Positions 17,092 to 24,710 of a stretch of 64,000 nucleotides of DNA are shown here, piece after piece. The stretch lies in contig NZ_PGSG01000119.1 in the NCBI RefSeq assembly GCF_002843305.1, positions 1 to 64,000 of the forward strand, in the 5' to 3' direction. Every line of letters begins with the position of its first letter. The first letter of the stretch is position 1. Under the pieces are notes generated by a model that saw nothing but the letters and a program-made list of their open reading frames with translations, searched no databases and was not told the origin of the DNA. The position numbers and the translations under genes are program-made. Source of the DNA: Streptomyces barkulensis (GTDB lineage Bacteria; Actinomycetota; Actinomycetes; Streptomycetales; Streptomycetaceae).

Positions 17092-18473
17092 CCGGCGCGG
17101 ACACGCCCCCGGCGTACCGGGTGTGGGCACTGCCGGGGATTCCCGAGGTGCGGTCCGGCGACGACCTGGTGAAGCTGATCGCGGACGCGGCCACCGCCCC
17201 GGGTCTGCCCGGTCTGGCCCACGGCGACGTGCTGGTGGTGACGTCGAAGATCGTCAGCAAGGCCGAGGGACGGGTGGTCGAGGCCGCCGACCGGGAGGCC
17301 GCGATCGACGCCGAGACCGTACGGGTGGTCGCCCGGCGCGGTCCGGCGCGGATCGTCGAGAGCCGGCACGGCTTCGTGATGGCGGCCGCCGGGGTGGACG
17401 CCTCCAACACCCCGGCCGGGACGGTGCTGCTGCTGCCCGAGGACCCGGACGCCTCCGCGCGCCGGATCCGCGCGGGCCTGCGGGAGCTGCTGGGCGTGAC
17501 GGTGGGGGTCGTGGTCACCGACACCTTCGGGCGGCCGTGGCGCACGGGGCAGACCGATGTCGCGATCGGCGCCGCCGGGGTCCGGGTCCTTCAGGACCTG
17601 CGCGGCGGCACCGACATGTACGGCAACCCGCTGGGCGTGACGGTCACGGCCGTCGGCGACGAACTGGCCGGGGCCGGGGAGCTGGTGAAGGGCAAGGCCG
17701 ACGGACTGCCGGTCGCGGTGGTGCGGGGCCTGCCGCAGCACGTGCTGTGGGACTCCCCCGAGGCGGGGGCCGACGGCGAGGGCGGGGAGAACGAGGCGAG
17801 CGGGGAGAACGCGGAGACCGGAGCCCGGGCGCTGGTCCGCGCGGCGGCCGACGACATGTTCCGCCTGGGCGCCTCCGAGGCCGTACGGGAGGCGGTGACG
17901 CTGCGGCGCACCGTGCGGGAGTTCACCGGCGAGCCGGTGGACGGTGCGGCGGTGCGGCGGGCGGTGGCCGCGGCGGTCACGGCCCCGGCGCCGCACCACA
18001 CGACGCCGTGGCGCTTCGTCCTGCTGGAGTCGGCCGCCTCGCGCACCCGGCTGCTGGACGCCATGCGGGAGGCGTGGATCGCCGATCTGCGCGCCGACGG
18101 GAAGAGCGAGGAGAGCGTCACGAAGCGGGTCCGGCGCGGGGACGTGCTGCGGAACGCGCCGTATCTGGTGGTGCCGTGCCTGGTGACCGAGGGGGCGCAC
18201 GACTACCCGGACGCGCGGCGCTCTGCCGCCGAGCGCGAGATGTTCGTGGTCGCGGCCGGGGCCGGGGTGCAGAATCTGCTGGTCGCCCTGGCGGGCGAGG
18301 GGCTGGGGTCGGCGTGGGTGTCGTCCACCATGTTCTGCCGCGACGTGGTGCGCGAGGTGCTGGACCTGCCCGGCGGCTGGGATCCGATGGGCGCGGTGGC
18401 CGTGGGCCGTCCCGCCGCCCCGCCGAAGGCGCGCCCGCCGCGGCCGGCGGAGGACTTCACCGTCGTCCGCTGA
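17088..18473 (+). CDS. fbiB: Bifunctional F420-0:gamma-glutamyl ligase and nitroreductase-like reductase
   Basis: The N-terminal 225 residues are CofE, which adds gamma-linked glutamates to F420-0: VVTSKIVSKAEGRVVEA, VVVTDTFGRPWRTGQTDVAI. Residues from about 270 to 461 form an FMN nitroreductase domain (LRRTVREFTGEPVDG, APHHTTPWRFVLLE). In mycobacterial FbiB this domain reduces dehydro-F420-0. The 461-residue fusion fits the actinobacterial FbiB architecture. The start GTG at 17088 overlaps the cofD stop. The two domains are joined by an acidic Gly/Glu/Asn linker at about 223-245 encoded by GAG/GGC repeats. It converges on the DNA glycosylase gene with 25 bp between. Confidence 0.95.
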   Translation: MTGADTPPAYRVWALPGIPEVRSGDDLVKLIADAATAPGLPGLAHGDVLVVTSKIVSKAEGRVVEAADREAAIDAETVRVVARRGPARIVESRHGFVMAAAGVDASNTPAGTVLLLPEDPDASARRIRAGLRELLGVTVGVVVTDTFGRPWRTGQTDVAIGAAGVRVLQDLRGGTDMYGNPLGVTVTAVGDELAGAGELVKGKADGLPVAVVRGLPQHVLWDSPEAGADGEGGENEASGENAETGARALVRAAADDMFRLGASEAVREAVTLRRTVREFTGEPVDGAAVRRAVAAAVTAPAPHHTTPWRFVLLESAASRTRLLDAMREAWIADLRADGKSEESVTKRVRRGDVLRNAPYLVVPCLVTEGAHDYPDARRSAAEREMFVVAAGAGVQNLLVALAGEGLGSAWVSSTMFCRDVVREVLDLPGGWDPMGAVAVGRPAAPPKARPPRPAEDFTVVR

Positions 18474-18498
18474 CACGCGGCTTCGGGAGCGGAAGCGG

Positions 18499-19503
18499 TC
18501 ACAGGCGTGCGATGTCACCGCGTGGGAAGCGCGGCGCGCGGCGGGGCGGGGTGCGGCCGGTGGCCAGGATCAGCCGTGTGGCGCGGTGGCGCTGGCCCGC
18601 GTAAGGGGCGAGCAGTTCCAGCATCCGCGCGTCGTCACCGCCGCGTTCGCCGGTGAGCGCGTGGACCACGATCCCCGGCAGGTGCAGGTCGCCGACCGTC
18701 ACCGCGTCCGCCGCGCCGCTGACGCGCTGGAGGGTCTCGGCCGCCGTCCACGGGCCGATGCCGGGGATCGCCGTCAGACGGGCCACCGCCGCGGCCGGGT
18801 CCATGCGCGCGGCCTCCTCCATGCGCCGGGCGCGCGCCACCGCGCGCAGGATCGCCGAGGAGCGCATGTCGTCCACCCCGGCCCGGTGCCACTCCCAGGA
18901 GGGGATCAGCGCCCAGGTGCGCGGCCCGGGCATCACGTACATGTGCTCCGGCAGCCGGCCGGGCGGGCCCGGCGCGGGCTCGCCGTGGCGGCGCAGCAGC
19001 AGCCGCCAGGCGCGGTACGCCTCGTCCGTGGTGACCTTCTGCTCCAGGATCGAGGGGATCAGCGACTCCAGGACCAGTCCGGTGCGCACCAGCCGCAGTC
19101 CGGGGTGGCGGCGGTGCGCCTCCGCCACGAGCCGGTGACGGGGGACGAAGGCCGACGGGTCGTCGCCGGCGCCGAGCAGCGCCGGGAGGCGGTCGAGGAT
19201 CCACTCGGCGCCCGGCCCCCACGCCTCGCCCACCACCTCGCCCGCGCCCGCGTCCGGCGCGACGCACAGTGTGGCCGGGCCCAGGGGGGTGCGAGTGGCC
19301 CGCCAGACCGCGCCGCCGGCCACCCGGTAGGCGGGGTCGTACGGGCCGCGCCGGAGCACCCGCAGATTGCGGCGCAGGTCGTGCGGACCGAACGGCCGCG
19401 GCGGGGACCAGCGGCGGACGGCGGGGGCGGGACCGGGGCAGGGACCGGACACGGGGCAGGGGCCGTCGGGGCTGCCGGGATCGTCGGGATCGGAGTCGGT
19501 CAC
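18499..19503 (-). CDS. DNA-3-methyladenine glycosylase 2 family (HhH-GPD) protein
   Basis: This base-excision repair enzyme probably removes alkylated bases. The 334-residue product has the helix-hairpin-helix LTAIPGIGPWTAAETLQRV followed by the catalytic aspartate region GAADAVTVGDLHLPG, the AlkA/HhH-GPD signature. The N-terminal 25 residues are Pro/Gly/Asp-rich and probably disordered. The GTG at 19503 (VTDSDPDDPGSPDG) is chosen because upstream translation is non-conserved. It follows the mannose-1-phosphate guanylyltransferase gene by 16 bp and may be co-transcribed with it. Confidence 0.88.
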   Translation of the reverse strand: MTDSDPDDPGSPDGPCPVSGPCPGPAPAVRRWSPPRPFGPHDLRRNLRVLRRGPYDPAYRVAGGAVWRATRTPLGPATLCVAPDAGAGEVVGEAWGPGAEWILDRLPALLGAGDDPSAFVPRHRLVAEAHRRHPGLRLVRTGLVLESLIPSILEQKVTTDEAYRAWRLLLRRHGEPAPGPPGRLPEHMYVMPGPRTWALIPSWEWHRAGVDDMRSSAILRAVARARRMEEAARMDPAAAVARLTAIPGIGPWTAAETLQRVSGAADAVTVGDLHLPGIVVHALTGERGGDDARMLELLAPYAGQRHRATRLILATGRTPPRRAPRFPRGDIARL

Positions 19504-19519
19504 GGTTCGGCGCTCCGGG

Positions 19520-20602
19520 TCAGCGGTCGGAGGAGAAGCGGACCGAGCCCGCCTCCAGGCGGGCGCCGCACCACACCCGGATGCCGTCGCGCAGTTCGTT
19601 GTCCTCGCCCACGACCGCACCGTCTCCGATGACCGCGCCCTCCAACACCGTACGCGCCCCTATGCGCGCCCCCGTGCCGATGAGCGAGTCGCGCACCACG
19701 GCGCCCGGCCCGACGACGGCGCCGTCCAGCACCGTGCTGCCGTGCACCCGGGCCCCCTCAGCGATCACCGCGCCCGCGCCGACCGCCGTACCGCCGGACA
19801 GCTTGGCTCCGGGGGCCACCTCCGCGCCGTCCAGCACCAGCCACTCGCCGCGGCGTCCGGGCACGGCCGGGGAGGGTGCGCGGCCGAGCACCAGATCGGC
19901 CGAGCCGCGGACGAAGGCCTGCGGGGTGCCGAGGTCGAGCCAGTAGGTGGAGTCGACCATGCCCCGCAGCCGGGCGCCTTCGGCGAGCAGCCCGGGGAAG
20001 GTCTCGCGCTCGACGGAGACCGGGCGGCCGGCGGGGATGGTGTCGATCACGGACCGGTCGAAGACGTACGCGCCCGCGTTGATCTGGTCGGTGACGATCT
20101 CCTCGGGAGTCTGCGGCTTCTCCAGGAAGGCGGTGACCCGGCCGTCGGCGTCGGTGGGGACCAGGCCGAAGGCGCGCGGGTCCGCGACCCTCGTCAGATG
20201 GAGGGAGACGTCGGCGCCGGAGGATGTGTGGGTCTCCACCAGGGTGCGGATGTCGAGGCCGGTGAGGATGTCGCCGTTGAAGACCAGCACCGGGTCGCCG
20301 GGGCCGCAGTGGAGCCGGGAGGCGACGTTGCGGATGGCCCCGCCGGTGCCCAGCGGCTCCTCCTCGGTGACGTACTCCAGGTGGAGCCCCAGGTCCGACC
20401 CGTCGCCGAAGTACGGCTCGAAGACCTCGGCGAGGTAGGAGGTGGCGAGTACGACGTGCTCCACCCCGGCCGCGCGGGCACGGGCCAACTGGTGGGTGAG
20501 GAAGGGAACTCCCGCCGCCGGGACCATGGGCTTGGGGGTGTGGACCGTCAGCGGCCGCAGCCGGGTTCCCCTGCCCCCGACGAGGAGGATCGCTTCTGTC
20601 AC
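19520..20602 (-). CDS. manC: Nucleotidyltransferase, probable mannose-1-phosphate guanylyltransferase
   Basis: The enzyme activates a sugar-1-phosphate to an NDP-sugar, most likely GDP-mannose. The 360-residue protein begins with GTG (VTEAILLVGGRGTRLRPLTV), the nucleotidyltransferase loop, followed by HTPKPMVPAAGVPFL. The C-terminus from about residue 255 is a left-handed beta-helix with hexapeptide repeats such as GAVVGPGAVVRDSLIGTGAR. manA and manB upstream provide the substrate, and I recall the S. coelicolor orthologue being assigned as ManC. Specificity for GTP and mannose is inferred from context, since glucose-1-phosphate thymidylyltransferases share these motifs. Confidence 0.85.
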   Translation of the reverse strand: MTEAILLVGGRGTRLRPLTVHTPKPMVPAAGVPFLTHQLARARAAGVEHVVLATSYLAEVFEPYFGDGSDLGLHLEYVTEEEPLGTGGAIRNVASRLHCGPGDPVLVFNGDILTGLDIRTLVETHTSSGADVSLHLTRVADPRAFGLVPTDADGRVTAFLEKPQTPEEIVTDQINAGAYVFDRSVIDTIPAGRPVSVERETFPGLLAEGARLRGMVDSTYWLDLGTPQAFVRGSADLVLGRAPSPAVPGRRGEWLVLDGAEVAPGAKLSGGTAVGAGAVIAEGARVHGSTVLDGAVVGPGAVVRDSLIGTGARIGARTVLEGAVIGDGAVVGEDNELRDGIRVWCGARLEAGSVRFSSDR

Positions 20603-20758
20603 CGGTTCTTCTCTGCTTCCTGCTGGGGACCGTGCCTGGTGGCCGGGCCAGTGTAGGCGGCCCGGCCGGCACGGTCCCCGGTGCGGCGGTCCGCCGACCC
20701 GGGGACGCGCCGGCGGCGCGTACGGCGCGGGGCCGAAGTCGCCCACCGCTGTCTGCCG

Positions 20759-22102
20759 CTACCTGCCCTGCAGCCGGGCCGCGGTGGCCCTGATGGTGCC
20801 CAGCCTGGAGTAGAGCCGGTCGCCCGGGCAGCCGGTGACATAGCCGTCCCGGTGCCCGGAGACGGTGCGGAGCCTGACGGTGGTGCCCTTGCGGTACTTG
20901 CCGCCGCCGGACGTCATGGCGGCGGTGCCGCGCGGGTCGACGCCGTGCAGGCCCAGCTTCCAGGCGACGAGCTTGGAGACGGCGTTCACCGCGGCCCCGG
21001 AGGGGTTGGTGCTGTTGTACGAGCCGAGGACGGCGATACCGGTGCTGTTGTGGTTGAAGCCGTAGGTGTGGGCCCCCATCACAGGGTTGGCCACACCGCC
21101 CGCGCGGCCCTCGTAGATCTTCCCGCACTTGTCGACGAAGAAGTTGTAGCCCACGTCCCGCCAGCCGTTGCTCTGGACGTGGTAGCGGTAGATGCCCCGG
21201 ATGATGGAGGCGGACTGGCCGCACGAGTAGTTGTTGCTCATCGCCGTGTGGTGGACGAAGGCCATCTTGACCGTCTTGGTGTAGAGGAACGGTCCGCGCA
21301 GCCGCTCGTCGGCCCCCCACCCTCTGCGGGTGACGATGCCGGGGCGGGGGCCGATGGGGGCGTCGGCCCCGGCCTTCAACTGCTCGGTCTGCTCGACCTG
21401 GCCGGCCTGCCCGGGGGTCCGTACCGCGAGCAGGTCCTCGCCGGCCTCCTGCCGGTCCAGGGCCGGGATCTCCAGGGCTCCGGCCGGTGCGAGCGCGGAG
21501 TTCGCCTCGCCCGCGGGGCTCTCCTTCCCGGTCCCGGCGGCGGGGTCGTCGCCGGGGTTGACCAGATCCAGGCGCAGCCCCTCGGGCAGCCGGTGCGTTC
21601 CGGAGGCGTCCTCCTCCGGCAGGACACGGGCCTGTACGCCGTTGGAGTCGCCCACCCACAGCGGTGCCGTCGCTCCGCGCACCTGGTCCCCGCGGGACTC
21701 GGCCGAGTCGGGGTCGGGCCGGTCGGCGTGGGTCTCCAGGTCCTGCCAGGACGACCACTCTCCGGTGGCCGCGGACTTGGTGCGCACCTGGATCCGGCCG
21801 TGCAGCTCCTCCTCCGGGTCGTCCCAGACCACGCCGAGCAGCGAGAAGGGTTCGACCTCGCGGGCCGGGAGGCCGAGGGACACCGAGTCGGAGGAGCCGG
21901 GCGGGGTGGTCGTGGGCGGCGGGGTGAGGGGGACGAGCGGCAGCGACTGGGTGCTGCCGGGCAGCCGGGGGGCCGCCACGGACTCGGAGACGGGTGCGGG
22001 GGCCGCGGAGGCGCTGCCTGCCAGGCCGCCGGGCACGGTCAGCGGCAGCACCGCGGCCGCTGCGCACGCGACGCCGATCGATGACGCAATGAATGCACGC
22101 AT
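20759..22102 (-). CDS. Secreted N-acetylmuramoyl-L-alanine amidase (PGRP domain)
   Basis: This amidase cleaves the bond between muramic acid and the stem peptide outside the cell. The protein starts MRAFIASSIGVACAAAAVLP, a signal peptide ending near residue 34. A proline-rich N-domain follows to about 240, then a peptidoglycan-recognition/amidase_2 domain. Its zinc ligands are in FVHHTAMSNNY, SGHRDGYVTGCPGD (His and Cys), with GYNFFVDKCGKIYEGRAGG between. A GTG 18 bp upstream (22120) would add six residues; neither start has a good Shine-Dalgarno sequence. The gene stands between the guanylyltransferase gene and TIGR03089 and fits the envelope theme. Confidence 0.9.
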   Translation of the reverse strand: MRAFIASSIGVACAAAAVLPLTVPGGLAGSASAAPAPVSESVAAPRLPGSTQSLPLVPLTPPPTTTPPGSSDSVSLGLPAREVEPFSLLGVVWDDPEEELHGRIQVRTKSAATGEWSSWQDLETHADRPDPDSAESRGDQVRGATAPLWVGDSNGVQARVLPEEDASGTHRLPEGLRLDLVNPGDDPAAGTGKESPAGEANSALAPAGALEIPALDRQEAGEDLLAVRTPGQAGQVEQTEQLKAGADAPIGPRPGIVTRRGWGADERLRGPFLYTKTVKMAFVHHTAMSNNYSCGQSASIIRGIYRYHVQSNGWRDVGYNFFVDKCGKIYEGRAGGVANPVMGAHTYGFNHNSTGIAVLGSYNSTNPSGAAVNAVSKLVAWKLGLHGVDPRGTAAMTSGGGKYRKGTTVRLRTVSGHRDGYVTGCPGDRLYSRLGTIRATAARLQGR

Positions 22103-22226
22103 AAATCTGATATTGGACACAGGGGATATGGCTGTCTAACGGGGAGCTGACGCCCGGTCGCCCTGAGTTGTGCTCACCGGGCACCGAAAGCACCCCCGTT
22201 CCGCCGCCTCCGGGCGGCGGCCCGCG

Positions 22227-22232
22227 TACCCT
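22227..22232 (+). promoter_or_regulatory. Candidate -10 box for leaderless TIGR03089 transcript
   Basis: TACCCT ends 7 nt before the ATG at 22240, as expected for transcription starting on the start codon. No ribosome binding site is present. Confidence 0.5.
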
Positions 22233-22239
22233 GGCGCCG

Positions 22240-23031
22240 ATGAACACCACCGATCGCACCCCTGCCGACCTGCTGCGATCCGCGCTCGCCGCGGACGCCG
22301 CCCGCCCGCTGGTGACCTTCTACGACGACGCCACCGGCGAGCGCGTCGAACTCTCCGTCGCCACCCTCGCCAATTGGGTGGCGAAGACGGCCAACCTCCT
22401 GCAGGGCGAACTGTCCGCGGAGCCCGGCGACCGGCTCGCGCTGCTGCTGCCCGCCCACTGGCAGACCGCGGTCTGGCTGCTGGCCTGCTCCTCCACCGGA
22501 GTCGTCGCCGAGCTGCCCGCCGACACCGCGGACACGACCGGCGCGGACTCGGCCTCCTCCCTCGCCGCGGCCGCCGACCTCGTCGTCAGCGGCCCGGACA
22601 CCCTGGAGGCGGCCCGCGCCTGCACCGGCGAGCGCATCGCGCTCAGCCTGCGCCCCCTGGGCGGCCGTTTCCCCCGGCCGCCCGAGGGCTTCACCGACTA
22701 CGCCGTCGAGGTGCCGGGCCAGGGCGACCACTTCGCCCCCTTCTCCCCCGTCGCCCCGGACGCGCCCGCACTGGTCGTCGGCGGCCAGGAGCTGACCGGG
22801 GCGCAGGTCGTCGAACGCGCCCGCGCCGACGCCGGGGCGCGCGGACTCGGCCCCGGCGCACGCCTGCTGTCGGGACTGCCGTACGGCACCTGGGAGGGGC
22901 TGTCCGCAGGCCTGTTCGCCCCGCTGGCCGCCGGAGGCTCGGTCGTGCTCTGCCGCCACCTGGACCGTCTGGACGCGGCGGGGCTGGAGGAGCGCGGGCG
23001 GAGCGAGCGCATCACCCACACGGCCGACTGA
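22240..23031 (+). CDS. TIGR03089 family protein (truncated AMP-binding fold)
   Basis: This 263-residue protein starts MNTTDRTPADLLRSALAADA. It resembles the N-terminal half of acyl-CoA synthetases (RPLVTFYDDATGERVELS, NWVAKTANLL, DRLALLLPAHWQTAVWLLA) but lacks the adenylate-forming core motif and the C-terminal lid. The length matches the TIGR03089 family, a conserved actinobacterial neighbour of LCP genes (Rv3268 in M. tuberculosis, from memory). Without the ATP loop it probably does not form adenylates; a binding or regulatory role is a guess. It is followed by 185 bp and then the first LCP gene. Confidence 0.85.
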   Translation: MNTTDRTPADLLRSALAADAARPLVTFYDDATGERVELSVATLANWVAKTANLLQGELSAEPGDRLALLLPAHWQTAVWLLACSSTGVVAELPADTADTTGADSASSLAAAADLVVSGPDTLEAARACTGERIALSLRPLGGRFPRPPEGFTDYAVEVPGQGDHFAPFSPVAPDAPALVVGGQELTGAQVVERARADAGARGLGPGARLLSGLPYGTWEGLSAGLFAPLAAGGSVVLCRHLDRLDAAGLEERGRSERITHTAD

Positions 23032-23216
23032 CCCGCCGTCGGCGCACCCGCCCGCCCCGGTCCGGCATTCATCCCACAACCGAACACATCCCCCCGGTCT
23101 CCGGTCGCGCGGAGGTTTTCCCTCCCTCCGGTACAACCACCGGCCCCTCTCGGAGGTCTGTACAGAAGACCGGCGACCGCACGGCTGTGCGCGCAATCGC
23201 CGCCGACCGCTGAGGG

Positions 23217-24458
23217 ATGAACACATACGTGACCGAACCCGAGGACGCGCAGCAGACCGGCCTCCCCCACCCGCCGTCCCGGCCGCACCGCCGGTGGCTG
23301 CGCTGGGCCGCGCTGGGCGCGTCGCTCGCCGTACTCGCGGCGGGCGGCGCGGCCTGGTTCCTCTACAACAGACTCGACGGCAACATCCGCACTGACACGG
23401 AGGCCGTCGAGCAGTTGCGGCGCTTCGAGCGGGAGCGCCCCGCCGCGGTCGTGCACGAGGCGAAGAACATCCTGCTCATCGGCTCCGACGACCGCAGTGG
23501 CGACAACGGCAGGTACGGGCGGGACAGCGGCACCCAGCGCTCCGACACCACGATCCTGCTCCACCTGTCCGCCGACCGCTCCAGCGCCACCGGGGTGTCG
23601 ATACCGCGTGACCTGATGGTGGACATACCCGAGTGCTCCCGGCCCGACGGCACGGCCGCCGGGCCTCTGTTCGCGCAGTTCAACTGGGCTTATGAGATGG
23701 GCGGGGCGGCCTGCACGATCCGCACCGTCGAGAACCTGACCGGCATCCGCGTGGACCACCATCTGATCGTGGACTTCACCGGCTTCGAGAAGCTGGTGGA
23801 CGCGGTCGGCGGCGTCGAGGTGTGTCTGGCCGAGCCCGTGAACGACCCCGAGGCGCACCTCGTTCTGGACGCCGGGCCCCAGCGGCTCGACGGCGAGCAG
23901 GCCCTCGGCTACGTACGCGCCCGCAAGGGCATCGGCGACGGCAGCGACACCCAGCGGATGGAGCGGCAGCAGGAGTTCCTGGCCACCATGCTGCGCCAGG
24001 TGCGCGAGGACGGGCTCCTGACCGATCCGGCCGAGCTCTACCGGGTGCTGGACGCGGCGACGTCGTCGCTCACGGCCGACCCCGGGCTGGATTCCCTCTC
24101 CGAGCTGTACGACCTGATCAGCGGCGTCCGCGGCATGCCCGAGGAGCGGGTGCGGTTCATGACCGCGCCCCGGCGGCCGTACACCTACGACCCCAACCGC
24201 GACGAGCTGGTGCAGCCTGACGCGGACCTGCTGTTCGAGGCGCTGCGCGAGGACCGGCCGGTGCCGGAGGAAGGGCGGCGCCCTTCCGGATCCCCCTCCA
24301 CCGGGCCGCTGACCGGGCCGTCCGCCGGGGCCGGGGTCCCCGCGTCGGATGCCGGCGCCGAGGCACCGGAGCCGAGTGGTTCGCCCACCGGCTCACCGTC
24401 CGGTTCGCCGTCCGCCGGGGAGTCCGCGGACGACACGGCAGGGGGCCCGTGCGGATGA
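23217..24458 (+). CDS. LCP (LytR-CpsA-Psr) family glycopolymer ligase 1
   Basis: LCP enzymes move polyprenol-linked glycopolymers onto peptidoglycan. This 413-residue protein has a cytoplasmic tail, one TM helix (about 27-48) and the extracytoplasmic LCP domain. Key segments are NILLIGSDDR, TTILLHLSADR, SIPRDLMVDIPEC and LVDAVGGVEVCLAEPV. It lacks a LytR_C domain and ends in a Ser/Gly/Pro-rich tail with Cys two residues from the end (GGPCG). It has exactly four cysteines. The ATG at 23217 is used; a GTG at 23229 has a better-spaced GAGGG. It is the first of five LCP genes. Confidence 0.9.
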   Translation: MNTYVTEPEDAQQTGLPHPPSRPHRRWLRWAALGASLAVLAAGGAAWFLYNRLDGNIRTDTEAVEQLRRFERERPAAVVHEAKNILLIGSDDRSGDNGRYGRDSGTQRSDTTILLHLSADRSSATGVSIPRDLMVDIPECSRPDGTAAGPLFAQFNWAYEMGGAACTIRTVENLTGIRVDHHLIVDFTGFEKLVDAVGGVEVCLAEPVNDPEAHLVLDAGPQRLDGEQALGYVRARKGIGDGSDTQRMERQQEFLATMLRQVREDGLLTDPAELYRVLDAATSSLTADPGLDSLSELYDLISGVRGMPEERVRFMTAPRRPYTYDPNRDELVQPDADLLFEALREDRPVPEEGRRPSGSPSTGPLTGPSAGAGVPASDAGAEAPEPSGSPTGSPSGSPSAGESADDTAGGPCG

Positions 24459-24571
24459 GCGCGGGCGCTCCGGAACGCGGGAGAACGCGAGAGAAACAGC
24501 ACAGGGAACCGCCCAAGGGATTGGAATGAAATGTCCGCTTGAGGAAGAAAGTAACCTGCCTGCGGGGGTGC

Positions 24572-24598
24572 TTGACACCGGGCCGCGGCAGATAGTGT
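24572..24598 (+). promoter_or_regulatory. Probable promoter of LCP gene 2
   Basis: TTGACA (24572-24577) and TAGTGT (24593-24598) are separated by 15 nt, short but with strong hexamers. The start site would fall near 24605. That rules out the GTG at 24597 as the start and supports the one at 24711. Confidence 0.55.
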
Positions 24599-24710
24599 GA
24601 GCAATCCGGTGCGCTCGCCCATGAACGCTGCGCACCACCGGAGACCGACCGAGCGCCTTGATGCCTGGCAGGGAAGGCGCTGCGTGGCACGACGGAGGAC
24701 TCAGGCAACC

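Noticed and set aside
23040..23216. A promoter for LCP 1 in the gap after TIGR03089
   Set aside because: No convincing -35/-10 pair was found, so none is annotated.
24597..24710. Upstream GTG at 24597 as start of LCP 2
   Set aside because: The likely -10 box (24593-24598) overlaps it and the predicted transcript starts after it. The GTG at 24711 has a good ribosome binding site and a family-like N-terminus.
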